Positions 53,760 through 64,000 of a stretch of 64,000 nt of DNA are shown piece after piece. Below the pieces are notes generated by a model, which made no database searches, was not told the origin of the DNA, and saw only the letters and a program-made list of their open reading frames with translations. This DNA comes from Flaccisagitta enflata. Taxonomy: Eukaryota > Chaetognatha > Sagittoidea > Aphragmophora. The position numbers and the translations under genes are program-made. The stretch covers positions 49,910,001 through 49,974,000 of the forward strand of contig OZ231126.1 of NCBI GenBank assembly GCA_965153355.1, written 5' to 3'. How positions within the stretch are numbered: position 1 is the first letter of the stretch; every line of letters starts with the position of its first letter.

Positions 53760-53957
53760 TTGTATCCGCAGAAAAAGCAGTCTAAACGCTTCGTCGGAAG
53801 GACCATCAACTTGGACAATCTTGTCGTCAGATTTTGGTCTGATTCTGAATCTGCACTGAAGATGATTTACAATCCGGCGAAACCGAGGCCTGTATTTTTC
53901 GCTAACGTCTCTCCAAGATCCATAGCGGGTCTGATCCTCAACAGTGGCGCTGGTTGA
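53760..53957 (+). pseudogene. RNase H, second part
   Basis: A 65-residue frame with VVRFWSDSESALKMI, the third catalytic-strand pattern (W-x-DS) of retroelement RNase H, then PVFFANVSPRSIAGL, comparable to the F.ANR...I segment of BEL/Pao. Confidence 0.65.
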
Positions 53958-54724
53958 CTCGCCAAACAACCCGGCGGACCACTGCAGCAGAGGCATCCAG
54001 GCTCATGAAGCCGAAAAATGGCGTCAATTCCATCACGGTCCTGCATTTTTGCGTCTTCCCTAAGATCAATGGCCAAAGACGAACATCGCGACGTGTCCTA
54101 TTTCTGCCACAAGTCGCCGCATTGTATGTGGCTGAAAGTGAAAAGAAACAAGTGGCTGACGCGATACTTCTTGCAGCAGCTTCTCGGGAAAATGGATGCA
54201 TAAGTTATGGATCATCGGCATGGTTCTTATCACGGTCAAAGGTGGAGAGCGATCCAAGGGCGAAGACACGAGCAGCAAAGGATCTCCTTCCTAAACTGGA
54301 AGTGACGCAAGACGTCTTGGAGGAGGCGCGCAAACAGCTCGTCAAGTCAATGCAGCGGCATCATTATTCAGACGCCTTCGAACAATTGGAGTTGGGAAAA
54401 GTCTTTAAACCAGAAAGCCGTCATGACTTCATCATAAAAAATAAAGAGATGCGGAAATTGAATCCTTTCGTCGACGACGACGGTATTATTCGCGTCGGTA
54501 GTCGATTGGAAAACGCCGACATCGCACATGACGCTAAATTTCCCTTCATCCTGCCGCCAAAAGACGAGAATGTGAAATCATTGACTGGCCATTATCATCA
54601 CAATGATTTTCACGCGGGTGCAAAGCATGCTGCCATTGTGTCAATTACGCGAATTTGTGGATTACAAAGGTCTTTGCCGCCAAGAGCGTCAACACGTGCT
54701 TTAGATGCCAGTGAAGAACTTTAA
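53954..54724 (+). pseudogene. integrase zinc-binding region with upstream linker
   Basis: A 256-residue frame. The second half reads LNPFVDDDGIIRVGSRLENA and AKFPFILPPKD, then HYHHNDFHAGAKHAAI, the H-x-H part of the HHCC zinc domain (integrase_H2C2 of BEL/Pao). The Cys pair (CFRC) follows at about 54700 in another frame, so a frameshift breaks the domain. The first 60 residues are drifted. Confidence 0.75.
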
Positions 54725-55330
54725 AAAAGAACGCAAATCAGCAAATGGCCAATCTTCCATCAAATCGCGTCAATCCGTGCGCCTGTTTTTGCAGAGACTG
54801 GATTGGACGTCATGGGGCATTTCATGGTAAAAATGAACGGGCGTGTTGGATCACAAGGTGTGGATCGCAGTGTTCACCTGCTCTCGTGAGCCTACCGTCC
54901 ATGTGGAATTGCTTTCAACATGTCAGCTGACAGCATGGTAAATGCACCATCCGCTGCAAAGCAAGGCGCCCAGGAATCCGCCGTTTCACTTCAGATTGTG
55001 GGAATAATCTAGTCGGCGCCAACAATATCCTCAAGAAGGAAATGAAGCTTGGAACCGTCATTAACTCCCGATCTGCATGGCGCGTCTTCGTGGGATTTTA
55101 TCACGCTCGAACACCCACCATGGGAGGGGTGGAGAGAACTGTCAGCTTCTTAAGCGCCCATCTTCTTCCATCTCGACTGGCGCCATCCTCCACGCCGACG
55201 CTTCAACACTGCGTCGTCGTGTTGAAGGAATTCTCAATCGCCGTCCTCTGACAGCTCTCAGCGATGATCCAAATGACTCTGAGGCCCTTACATCAATCAT
55301 ATCCTCAACTATCAACATCCGGCCATGCCC
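54725..55330 (+). pseudogene. integrase catalytic core, frame-broken
   Basis: MANLPSNRVNPC (54745) matches the M..LP..RV.P start of the core. RTPTMGGVERTVSFLSAH (about 55106-55160) matches the P.MGG.WER.V pattern with the Glu of the D,D-E triad. EGILNRRPLTALSDDPNDSE (about 55226-55285) is the strongly conserved EAILN.RPLT..S.DP.D stretch. Three frames are needed. Confidence 0.78.
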
Positions 55331-55693
55331 CTCTGGATCTGGTGCAACAACATGTCAACTCGGACACTGACTCCGCCGAAGATTCAATGGAGGCGTGCGC
55401 AATCGCGTGTGGATGCGTTTTGGAAATCGGGGAGGGTCGAATATTTGTCGCTTCTTCACGCGCGAAGCAAATGGTCGAGATCCGAGAGAGACTTTGCGAT
55501 TGTTGACATGGTCATCGTCATGGACGAAACGCTACCTCGCCACAATTGGAGCTTAGGACGGTTCAGGGGCGTCGAGGGTTCGTCAGCCCATGTCCGGAGG
55601 GCTCACATCCGGCGCCAGGACGGAAAGATCGTGACGAAAGACCGCACGAAGTCAGGCGGCTGGAATTGGACTCATAAAAACGCTAAGTTTTGA
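55325..55693 (+). pseudogene. integrase C-terminal domain (DUF5641-like)
   Basis: A 122-residue frame ending at the stop at 55691-55693. Contains PKIQWRRAQSRVDAFWKSGR and EYLSLLHARSKW, then DMVIVMDETLPRHNWSLGRF, and VRRAHIRRQDGKIVTKDRTK. These follow the family pattern FW..W..EYL..L..R.KW, D.V...D...PR..W.LGR, VR....T..G. The polypurine tract begins directly after it. Confidence 0.8.
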
Positions 55694-55720
55694 GAGAGAG
55701 AGAAAAAGGCGCATGGGCCT

Positions 55721-55915
55721 GTCCATTAGTAACTATAGATATGAGTGACGAGGACTCTGACTGTTATATATATTTACAAAGAGTTGTTATTATTCATATT
55801 TGGTTCTGATTATCCATGCTTTCATCTTTCCACTTATCAATTATGTTGTCCATTTCCACTTACACATCAAACACTGATTCATTCGCTCTGTCTATATGTA
55901 CATATTATTATGCCA
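55721..55915 (+). other. possible 3' LTR region
   Basis: The sequence starts TGTCCATTAGTAAC shortly after the polypurine tract, a plausible LTR start, but no matching 5' copy was found. AT-rich, no gene. Confidence 0.3.
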
Positions 55916-56514
55916 AAATCCGTTCTTGCCGCCATCTGCCCTCAAACGAATATTTCAAAGCTTCCGCTGACGCCGTCATTCCATCTACGAAGTCTGCCCG
56001 CATCTTGAAGTCGCTCGTCGGAGTCAAGATGTCCTGTCAGCAGCGTCTCGAGGCTGAAGCCGACGTGTCGACGTCGTACGGATCCTTGGATCTCCATCGA
56101 CTTTCAACGACGGCTCGACTCGGAAGGGGATCTGCATCCACGACGTCGTTCGAAGCGGAGGAGGAGGCTGTCTCGCTGGCAGCCTTCAATGGCGACCTTC
56201 GTTCCCCCGTTGACGCAAAAATGGCTAATAAAAAGCGCCAACAAGATGACGCGTTGGTAAATCGCCAACAGCCATCCAACGCCGCTGATCCCGCCGCCTT
56301 CTTCCATTGGTGGTCACTGATGGAGGTTCGAGGCGGATCTCGATCAATCGGCCGCCGACGGACTTATCCATCACTTCCGCGGCGGCGCCATCATCATCGG
56401 ATTTGCCCCCATCGCCTCCACTTTGCTCTGATTTCGTCGCCTGTGCGTCTCAGGATCAGCGCCTGCAGCTGCATGTCAACGCGGGGGCGAAGAGAGAGAG
56501 AGATCGGTCACTGA
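55916..56514 (+). CDS. unidentified coding-like stretch
   Basis: A frame of about 200 residues open from the pyrimidine-rich AT region. It has a GC-rich third position like the gag gene nearby and is rich in Ser, Ala and Arg (SCQQRLEAEADVSTSYGSL, EEEAVSLAAFNGDLRSP). No domain recognised. It could be a gag-like or accessory ORF of the same or a second BEL/Pao copy. Confidence 0.3.
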
Positions 56515-56524
56515 TGGAGCAAGA

Positions 56525-56835
56525 GTGGAGGAGGAGGGGATGGAGACAGAGGAGGAGGTGTTAGTGAATGGGGAGGCGGAGGAGAAAGACATTGACCCGG
56601 AAGTGGACACTGCGACGCCGGAAGAGAAACACCAACGGATGCAGGCACGTTGGTGTTATCGTATCATCAGTCCGGACGTCGGAGTATCTCTCCTCTTCAA
56701 AGAGTTTGAAAAAACTTTCAGTGTGCTGCAACAAACAAACTCCTCATGCGCCTATCGGCTAATCAAACAGAGCTTGGCTCGGAGACTCTGGAGCGCAAAA
56801 TCCAAAGCAATAAAAGAAGGAGGGAGCATGATAAG
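56525..56835 (+). CDS. unidentified coding-like stretch cut by assembly gap
   Basis: About 100 residues: an acidic start (EEEGMETEEEVLVNGEAEEK), then RWCYRIISPDVGVSLLFKEF and SSCAYRLIKQSLARRLWSAK. The frame runs into the N gap. It is not a known domain to me. It lies in the same sense and composition as the retrotransposon. Confidence 0.3.
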
Positions 56836-56845
56836 NNNNNNNNNN
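56836..56845. other. assembly gap (10 N)
   Basis: Ten N bases. True gap size and the order of sequences across it are not known from this window. Confidence 0.99.
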
Positions 56846-57800
56846 TTATGTAATTATAGGTAATTATAGGTCATTAAGGGTAATTATAGGTTGTTATGCA
56901 ACTGTAGGTCATTATGTGTAATTATAGGTCAGTATATAATATTAGGTAAATATAAGTAATTATAGGTAATTATAGGTCATTATAGGAAATTACAGGTATT
57001 CATAGGTAATTATAGGTAATCATAGGTCATCATACCTAACTATAGGTCATCATAGGTCATTATGCAATCATAGGTCATTATTGGTAATTATAGGCCAAAA
57101 TGTAATTATAGATAATTTTAGGTAATTAAAGGTTATTATAGATCATTATAAGTAATTATAGGTCATTATGTAATTATAGGTAATTATAGGTCATTAAAGT
57201 TAATTATAGATAATTATAGGTCATTATGAAATTATGGATAACTATAGGTAATCAAAGGTCATTAATGGTATTTATAGGTCATTTAATTATGGGTAGTTAT
57301 AGGTAATCATAGGTCATCATAGGTAATTATAGGTCATTAGGTTATTATAGGTAATCATAGGTAATATAGGTAATTATAGGTCATTATCTTATTATAGGTG
57401 ATTATAATAGGTAATCATGGGTAATAATAGGTCATTATAGGTAATTATTGGTCCATATGTATTTATAGGTGATCATAGGTCTTTATAGGTACTTAAAGCT
57501 CAGTATTTGATTATGGGTAACTGTAGGTAATTATAGATAATTATAGGTAATCATAGGTCATTATGGGTAATTTTAGGTCATTATGTTATTATAGGTAATT
57601 ATGGGTTTTATGTACAATCATACATCATTATAGGTAATTATTGGTCCTTATGTAATTATAGGTAATCATAGGTCTTTATAGGTACTTATAGGTCATTATT
57701 TAATTATGGGTAATTATAGGTAATTATAGGTAATCATAGGTCATTATAGGCAATTATAGGTCAATAGGTAGTTATAGTCATTATCGTCATTACAGGAAAT
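56846..57800. repeat. AT-rich minisatellite, TAGGTAATTA-type units
   Basis: About 950 bp of degenerate 9-11 bp units alternating AATTATAGGT and CATTATAGGT with occasional TTATGT. No frame is informative. It starts immediately after the gap. Confidence 0.95.
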
Positions 57801-57837
57801 AACGTACTTATACAATTAGGCGATTACGTAATTAAGT

Positions 57838-57872
57838 AAGTCTCGCACGCGACTTATAGGTGTTGGCCTTGT
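57838..57872 (-). mobile_element. pearl/HINE-like left-end fragment at the arm boundary
   Basis: GTCTCGCACGCGACTTATAGGTGTTGGCCTTGTTC: the subterminal GCACGCGACT, a weak palindrome AGG..CCT and the end CCTTGTT. The last base coincides with the inner edge of the giant inverted repeat. Confidence 0.5.
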
Positions 57873-58047
57873 TCTTTCTAGCCTTTACCATGTCATACTT
57901 CTTCTTCTTCTTCACTTGTTCCTTCTTTCTTCTTTTCACTCTTTCTAGTCTTCATCATGTCATACTTCCTCTTCTCCTTCTTCTCCTCCGTCTTCTTCAT
58001 CATGATAATCATCATCATGATCTTCTTCTTTTTCTTCTTCTTCTTTT

Positions 58048-58197
58048 TAGTCGCGGACTCGCGACTCTATAAGCCACTTTTCGGTCCGTCGGTCCGTCCG
58101 TCCGTCCGTCGGTCCGTTGGTAACAAAGTCACTTTTCGAGGTTTTCCGCTCCTGCCCACCCGTCCGCGACTAATGCTGCCGTGTATACGGCCTTGTT
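58048..58197 (-). mobile_element. pearl/HINE-like element, young complete copy (150 bp)
   Basis: Hairpin 58049-58066 is AGTCGCG-GACT-CGCGACT. CTCTATAAGCCACTTTTCGG and a GTCCGTCC tract follow, then GCTCCTGCCCACCCGTCCGC-GACTAATG, and the end GCCGTGTATACGGCCTTGTT. The subterminal GTCCGCGACTA is the exact complement of the first half of its hairpin plus loop. The GCCGTGTATACGGC palindrome is perfect. The other arm lacks this unit, so its ends are TAG and GTT with no clear duplication. Confidence 0.9.
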
Positions 58198-58259
58198 CAA
58201 CTTCTTCTTCCTCTTTTTTTTTTCTTTTCTTTTTTTTTTACGCAATCTCACTGTCTGAT

Positions 58260-58376
58260 TGTCTGTCTATCTCAGATAGTATCTGTGTGTCTATCTGTCT
58301 GGCTCTCTGTCTGTCTGTCTGTCTGTCTGTCTGTTTCGTCTTTCTGTCTGTTTTCTTTCTGTCACAAATCTGTCTG

Positions 58377-58419
<43 letters not shown>

Positions 58420-58443
58420 GCCCTTCTCTCCTCTCTCTCTCTG

Positions 58444-58502
<59 letters not shown>
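58260..58502. repeat. (GTCT)n and (CT)n microsatellites, right arm
   Basis: GTCT runs (58303-58333 and 58372-58415) and a CT run (58450-58502). Shorter than in the left arm. Confidence 0.95.
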
Positions 58503-58505
<3 letters not shown>

Positions 58506-59297
58506 TTCCTCCATCAGCAGTTACGTTCCGCATCCAAGGCGCTGGTTTTGGTACCCGTCATTTGGTTTCTCTCATCCTTGACTCAAAGAGCTCTGTCCTT
58601 CCTGTATATCTGCCAGGATTCTTTTTCACATACGCCGAAGAGAACACAGTCTTGTGAGCCAAAGAAAACCCAATTCCCGCTTTGGGCACGCGGAACTAAG
58701 TTTTTTTTTCAGTCGTTTGGATTGTTGGCCAAATGGTCGGTCTGACGGACAAGTAGCCCAAAGCAATTTACTTTGTTATTTCTATTCATACGTTTATGGA
58801 CTGAATTTTCATCTTTTTTGCAGTACTTTCATGTTTTGTTGAGACTTCATGAAGGTCACATACCTATTTGTCTTTTATTCTTTTAAGTAGTCATCGTGAT
58901 CAAAAATTTGCATCGTTTGGTATCCCTCTTTAACTTCATTTAAAATGTATAACTGCTAACAGTTGCTGCTTAATATCAACTATCATAATGATACTAATTT
59001 TCCACATTATTCATCCACCTAGCTAGATTATGTCAACAGATTCACAAAAGAATGAATGGATTGATGGATGGTTGAACGGATGAATGGATAGACTGAATGG
59101 ATGGACAAATACCGAAGCTTAACAAGTCACTTGTCTGCAATTAAGAACAGAATGCAACTAAGAACAGACAACTAAGGACAGACAACTAAGAACACACAAC
59201 TGAGAACAGACATGATTCAATTAGTTTCTTTAAGTGTCAATCATTTTCTGTCAAAACCAGTCATCATTATGCATTTTACAGACTCATCAACAGTTTT
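58503..59297. other. right-arm sequence, no gene seen
   Basis: Mirrors 38103-38904 of the left arm with small differences. No domain. Confidence 0.5.
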
Positions 59298-59480
59298 TAG
59301 TCGCGGACGCGCGACTCTACACCTTTCCGTGTCAGTCCATCCGTCCATCAGGTCGGTCCGTCCATCCATTGGTTCGTCGGTTCATCTTTTTTGAAATTGC
59401 CAGCGTTTTTTTTCTTTTTTTTTTTTTTTTTTGCATTACTGCTCCTGCTCACCCGTCCGTGACTGGATTGCCGTGTATCC
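59298..59480 (-). mobile_element. pearl/HINE-like element, right-arm partner with hairpin
   Basis: Hairpin 59299-59316 is AGTCGCGGACGCGCGACT, present here but lost in the left arm. The far end is GCCGTGTATCC followed directly by TTTGATC: the final GGCCTTGTTAT has been deleted in this arm. Each arm keeps the part the other lost. Confidence 0.78.
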
Positions 59481-60141
59481 TTTGATCTTTGTTTCATATC
59501 CTCGTTGCCACATCCACGTCTGCGTCTTCCGTCTCCTGCGGTCGTGACTCGTTATGCTTTTTTGATAAGGTACTACGACCATTTTTGATCTGTGGCATCA
59601 GCGGGCCAAGAACTCATTTACATTCTCCATTACTCTTGATGTTCTTTACCCAATCCCGCCCGGGCAGATTCACGTTCTAGTGACCAATCTTGTTTTTACG
59701 AGTATTACACCATTTCCCATATCACTTTTTCGCTATCATCCCATCTGGCTTTTCTTTTTTGGTTCATCATTCATATTCCTTGTTTAACTTTTCCATCTCC
59801 CTTCTCTCTTTCTTTCTTTCTTTCCTTCGTTCTTTCCATAATCTTACAATCCCCCATTGAACGTCTATAAGAAGTCATGTCCACGGAATATCTGATATAT
59901 GTGTCTCTTAGATATACATTTCTTATAATGATGGGTTTGGACGTCCGGTAACAGAGCGAAAGAGGATCCACCTGGAGTTCCCATTGGCCTACTCGGCCCC
60001 TCATTTTTAGGGGCAAGTAAGTTGTAGTTTTTGCCTCCTTGGCAGTTACTCCTTATTCTCTATCAAATCGAGTTTTTATATTCTTATTTTTCTTCTTTCC
60101 TCTCTCATTCCTATCTATCAGTATTTTTCTTCTCCTCATGT

Positions 60142-60144
<3 letters not shown>
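59481..60144. other. right-arm sequence, no gene seen
   Basis: Mirrors 37261-37942. Includes a short CTTT run (59808-59824). Confidence 0.45.

Positions 60145-60200
<56 letters not shown>
60145..60200. repeat. (CT)n microsatellite, right arm
   Basis: A tract of about 56 bp; the left arm has about 98 bp. Confidence 0.95.
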
Positions 60201-60204
<4 letters not shown>

Positions 60205-60884
60205 TCATAAACTTAGGGGTCTCATCCCAGCGAGGAAGTTCTTATCGCTTATATGGCCCCCGAGGCTCTGTTGGATAATCCTCTCAGTGAGATCTTCTCT
60301 CCCACTTTTCTTCTCTCTTCCTCTCCTCTTTCTTCTACTTTACTCGCTATTCTTTGCCTTTGGCTAATCTCTCTCACTTCTCTTTTTCTCCTCTCTTCTT
60401 CACCTCTTTCCAGGCCTGTATATAATTGACCCCCACGGGGGGGGGGGGGATCAAAGGGTTTGGAGATGGGGAAGGAAATCTAAGTGGGAAAAAAGAGAAA
60501 AAAAGAAAATTTGGGAAAATAAAACTTTTGGCAGTACCAAATCATAAAAACTGATTACTAAAACACAATTTAACTACACTGATATTTTGCTTTATGGGGA
60601 AGAAAATCATTTAACAACGCCACGTGACGCGTCGCGGGGAAAAAAAATCAAAGGCAGGGGGGATCAATTTTATACACCCCTGCCTCTTTCTTCTACTTTC
60701 CTCGCTACTCTTTGGCTAATGCTTTTTAGTTTTTACATCTTTCCTGGTTCTCTCAATTTCCACCCACTTCATTTTTTTAACCGACCCACTTTGACCTTTT
60801 CTCTTGTCTGTTTTCTTTTATTCTTGTCATACATTCCTTTGAACAAGGATAGAATAACGATCGGTTGGTTAGTCCGTCGGTCGT
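60201..60884. other. right-arm sequence, no gene seen
   Basis: Mirrors 36262-37161 but with only one 83-bp unit and a G11 run at about 60438. It also differs from the left arm by a short GACGCGTCGCGGGG stretch at about 60625. Confidence 0.45.
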
Positions 60885-61040
60885 TCCGTCACATTTCTGT
60901 TTTCCACTCCTGCCCACGCGCGTGGGACTTAGGGGGAGTGTATACGGCCTTATTTAGTCGCGAACTCGCGGATTCGCGGACTCGCGGACTCGCGGACTCG
61001 CGGACTCGCGGACTCGCGGACTCGCGACACTAAATGAAGG
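60885..61040 (-). mobile_element. two pearl/HINE-like units with short hairpin minisatellite
   Basis: CCGTCACATTTCTG, CTCCTGCCCACGCGCGTGGG, AGTGTATACGGCCTTATT, then TAGTCGCGAACTCGCGGATT and about 8 units of CGCGGACT (60958-61028), closing GCGACACTAAATG. Same arrangement as 35984-36262 with fewer units. Confidence 0.7.
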
Positions 61041-61555
61041 TTTGTCCGTCTGTCCATCGATCCGTTGTTTCGTTGGCCCGTTAGGCTATCCAATGATAGT
61101 ATCCATATACCATAATGATTGATTCAAAAAGTGTAAAAACGCACATTTCCATCGCTGCCCCCCCCCCCTCTTAATCGTTGACGATATTGTAATACTGCGT
61201 TACTTGTTCTATTCTTTATCTATCGATTGATCAGTCCTTCGGATTTAAAGGTAGACTGTTTCCTTCATGCAACCTTGACTTGTATTTGTCGATCTCTGTT
61301 GTACCAATGTACCCTAATCTTTTCTTCTTTCCTTCTACCCTTGCGCTTATCAGCGACCTTTCCGAGAATTTCCATTTTTACCAAGCTCAATTACTCACCA
61401 TTAGGGAAGTAATCTAATAAACTGCTACCTCAGGTGCTACTATTTCTACCTCGGTCCTTGCTCGGTTTGTGAACAAAATGGTAGAGACTACATTTCTCAA
61501 CAAACTGGAACTTGTTTTTATGGAAAAGAGCCTCATTGAATAGAATTTCTTTATT
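61041..61555. other. right-arm sequence, no gene seen
   Basis: Mirrors 35460-35983, with a C9 run at about 61160. Confidence 0.45.
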
Positions 61556-61559
61556 TATA

Positions 61560-61895
61560 TTAAGTTCCAATCCGGTGTTGATCTATAAGTTGGGCAGTTC
61601 TTCTTTGGTAGTAGGACTGTAACAACAAGATGATTTTAATTCTCCGACAATTTTGCCTCAGAAGCCTAGATTTGTTAAATCCCTCACAAGTGGCTTTCTT
61701 TTGCTCTGTAATATGATCTAGACATTGAAGATGTTGTCTGTTCAATGCAACTGATGATCTTAAATGCTTAGACTTAACACTGTGACTGGGACTATTTTGT
61801 AATATTTTTTTGAGCACTGACTGCATAGGGCAGAATCGTTTTCTTTCTTCATCGGTGTTGTACTTGGTAAAGGCTTCGTTTTCCGCTGAAGTCAA
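61560..61895 (-). pseudogene. unidentified protein fragment, right-arm copy
   Basis: A 111-residue frame, TSAENEAFTKYNTDEERKRF, MQSVLKKILQN, LNRQHLQCLDHITEQKKATC-EGFNK. After GFNK a deletion of about 10 bp shifts the frame relative to the left-arm copy, so the last 25 residues are not original. No family recognised. Confidence 0.4.
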
Positions 61896-62169
61896 TAGTG
61901 ACGAACCTCTAATTCAATATGCATAATGGGATCAGTGACCTTTTGGGGTGACCGCGAAAGCGTCATCCATATATCTTTTCTTCAGCTATGGAACGCTAGA
62001 GTATTTAGGGCCACATAAGTGGAAACAAGAAAACAAAAATGAGTGATTGATACTCTCTCGTTCAAGATCTTTAGGAATTACAGCACGCCATGACAAGTGG
62101 AGTAATTTTTGTCATCTTTTATTAGAGCCCATGAAGGCCTTTACTAAAACTGATACTACTAATTTGGAT
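61896..62169. other. right-arm sequence, no gene seen
   Basis: Mirrors 34830-35104. Phrases such as TGGATGACGC and CATGAAGGCCTT suggest decayed coding DNA, perhaps of the same unidentified source as the neighbouring fragment. Confidence 0.35.
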
Positions 62170-62390
62170 CATTATTCGCTTGCTAAGCTTGCTAAGCTTG
62201 CTAAGCATCTGTGGGTCGGTAGGTCCTCGACGCGAAATTGGCAAAAAAATTAATATCTGAGCATTCATGCCCCCGCCCATTCTCATTACAGCCCCCGTCC
62301 TGCCACATAATGCCGCTGCTCACTTGAATTACTGCCCCTGCCCACCCGCATGCGTCTACTTTTTTACCGTGTTTCCGGCCTTGTTACCCC
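62170..62390 (-). mobile_element. pearl/HINE-like element with amplified stem, right-arm partner
   Basis: CTTGCTAAG tandem units (about 62179-62207), then GTCCTCGACGCGAAATTGGC, several CCCCTGCCCACC-type modules, GCATGCGTCTAC, and the end ACCGTGTTTCCGGCCTTGTT. The palindrome is CCG..CGG. Confidence 0.65.
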
Positions 62391-62399
62391 ATCAGTAAC

Positions 62400-62570
62400 A
62401 TGAACTTTAAAGACACTTCTAAACATGTCCGGATACATGGCCAATAAGTAGTCGCTGGCGAGTGAGCAGGAGAGCAGGGGCATTATATGGGGTAGGGTGG
62501 GGGCTGTTATGTGGCTGGTCAGGGGCAGTAGTGCGCTAAAATCACTATTTCAGTCAATTTTGCGTTAAGT
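62400..62570 (+). mobile_element. pearl/HINE-like element, CATG-palindrome copy, right-arm partner
   Basis: AACATGTCCGGATACATGGCC start, GAGCAGGAGAGCAGGGG modules and a GCGTTAAGTACGGACACGCC end. Mirrors 34414-34580. Confidence 0.55.
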
Positions 62571-62594
62571 ACGGACACGCCCTATCATAGATTT

Positions 62595-62927
<333 letters not shown>

Positions 62928-63279
62928 GGCAGACGAACAGACAGACAGAAAGAGACCGACAGACAGACACAAATAGACAGACAAAGACAGACAGACAGGC
63001 AGACAAACAGATAAAGAGACAGTAACAGAGGGAGAGAGAATGAAGAACACATAGAGAAACAGGGAAGGAGAGAGATAAAGAGACTTACAAAGACACATAC
63101 GCAGACAGATATTGATAGATAGACAAACAGACACACAGATAGAGACAGAGAAAGAGAGAAAGAATCAAAGCACGAAGGAAGGAACCTAGGAAGATGTAAA
63201 AAGGTTACAGCTTAAGTAGGGGAACCAAGAATCTGCGCCAATGTCATCAAAAATAAGAGGAAGGAGAAAACGAAAAAGA

Positions 63280-63420
63280 AAATGAAGATGGAGAAAAAGA
63301 AAAAGGAAAAGAACAAGAAAAAGAAAAACAGAGGAAAAAAGAAAAAGAAAAGGAAAAGGAAAAGGAAAAGGAAAAGGAAAAGGAAAAGGAAAAGGAAAAG
63401 GAAAAAGAAAAAGAAAAATG
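63280..63420. repeat. hexanucleotide array, right-arm allele (AAAAGG)n
   Basis: About 10 regular AAAAGG units (63342-63402) flanked by AAAAAG units. The left arm has TTTTTC (that is, GAAAAA) units throughout. Confidence 0.9.
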
Positions 63421-64000
63421 AAGGAGAAGAATTGAAAAAAAGACATAAAGAAGGAGGAGAAAGCAGTTAAATCATGGCGACAGGAAACGTCTGACAAAAC
63501 GATAAATGGCGACAGGAAACGTCTGACAAAACGATAAACTTCTACGAACATCAAATATAGAAATCAAAGAAATACCAAATGAAATGGATTATTCCTGTTT
63601 TCCAAATTCCTACCCACCACAACTAGGCAACAGGTTGCAATACCGCTATGTTGTATTGTATTCGGCGTACGGTTGTTACGCTGAACAAATCGATTAAAGG
63701 CCAGAAAAAAACATAGCATTGTTCCTGACACTTTAAGCAGTTATCTGACTGTTATGTGTCGCATAAGGCTTGCTTTATCCACGTGTACAATAGCGAAAGC
63801 TGATATATCCGCGTCTATATGCACGTATTTTACAGCAAACGAGTACAGCCACGGCCCACAACTAACAAGTAGTCGGTTGTGGTTGGGTAGGAGCAGTCGC
63901 TACTATATCAGTCGATTTCGCGTCATCAAAAAATCGCAGTTCGGACCCACGAACCTGCCTGTGGACGAACAGCCCTACCAATAGACACACCAGTGACTAG

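Larger units (their letters stand above)
47880..55720 (+). mobile_element. BEL/Pao LTR retrotransposon, degenerate
   Basis: Order of domains is gag, zinc knuckle, aspartic protease, reverse transcriptase, RNase H, integrase (zinc-binding, core, C-terminal), which is the BEL/Pao order. Gag is one long open frame; pol is broken into several frames. A purine-rich stretch GAGAGAGAGAGAAAAAGG right after the integrase stop (55692-55709) fits a polypurine tract. No env was recognised. LTRs were not resolved. Confidence 0.85.

Overview
The window is animal (metazoan) nuclear DNA dominated by mobile and simple-sequence repeats. There are no operons, no rRNA and no tRNA that I could recognise, and the only host gene I can support is one large exon of a TMTC-family gene (24007-27138, + strand). 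Spliceosomal signals flank that exon. The dominant interspersed repeat resembles the pearl / HINE (Helentron-associated) elements known from bivalves and other invertebrates, so a mollusc or other marine invertebrate is my best guess. This is an inference, not a proof.

Layout. 1-4.4 kb: long microsatellites, a minisatellite-cored element and two pearl/HINE-like copies. 4.5-6.7 kb: a TA-flanked, mariner-type inverted-repeat element broken by a 5'-truncated non-LTR retrotransposon with a reverse transcriptase ORF. 7.2-7.8 and 14.8-15.4 kb: two related mariner-type MITEs. 10-12.6 kb: a composite inverted-repeat region with minisatellite cores. 15.9-20.1 kb: a cluster of pearl/HINE-like copies and a second minisatellite-cored element. 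20.7-22.1 kb: a hAT-like non-autonomous element with arms of about 560 bp and an 8-bp target duplication. 22.8-23.8 kb: long GAT and TTTTTG arrays. 23.9-27.1 kb: the TMTC exon, followed by intron containing a tandem duplication. 28.3-32.0 kb: a TA-flanked inverted-repeat element carrying a broken Penelope-like reverse transcriptase.

33.1-39.4 kb and 57.9-64.0 kb are near-identical inverted copies (arms of about 6.1-6.3 kb) separated by 18.4 kb. The right arm runs to the edge of the window. The spacer holds a tandem duplication full of CAA arrays, a degenerate BEL/Pao LTR retrotransposon (47.9-55.7 kb), an unassigned coding-like stretch, a 10-N assembly gap and a roughly 1-kb AT-rich minisatellite.

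The most interesting signal is the pearl/HINE-like family, with about 20 copies or fragments. Its skeleton is constant: one end reads AACAAG plus a short palindrome, then a module containing GGGCAGGAG, then an ACGG/ACCG tract, then a terminal hairpin followed by a run of A. The sequence of both palindromes differs between copies while their self-complementarity is kept. One copy (58048-58197) has a clean empty site in the other arm of the giant inverted repeat, which fixes its ends and shows that the unit moves. Elements here work as nested parasites (retroelement in MITE, hairpin element in retroelement, small insertion in a Penelope-like gene) rather than as a pathway.
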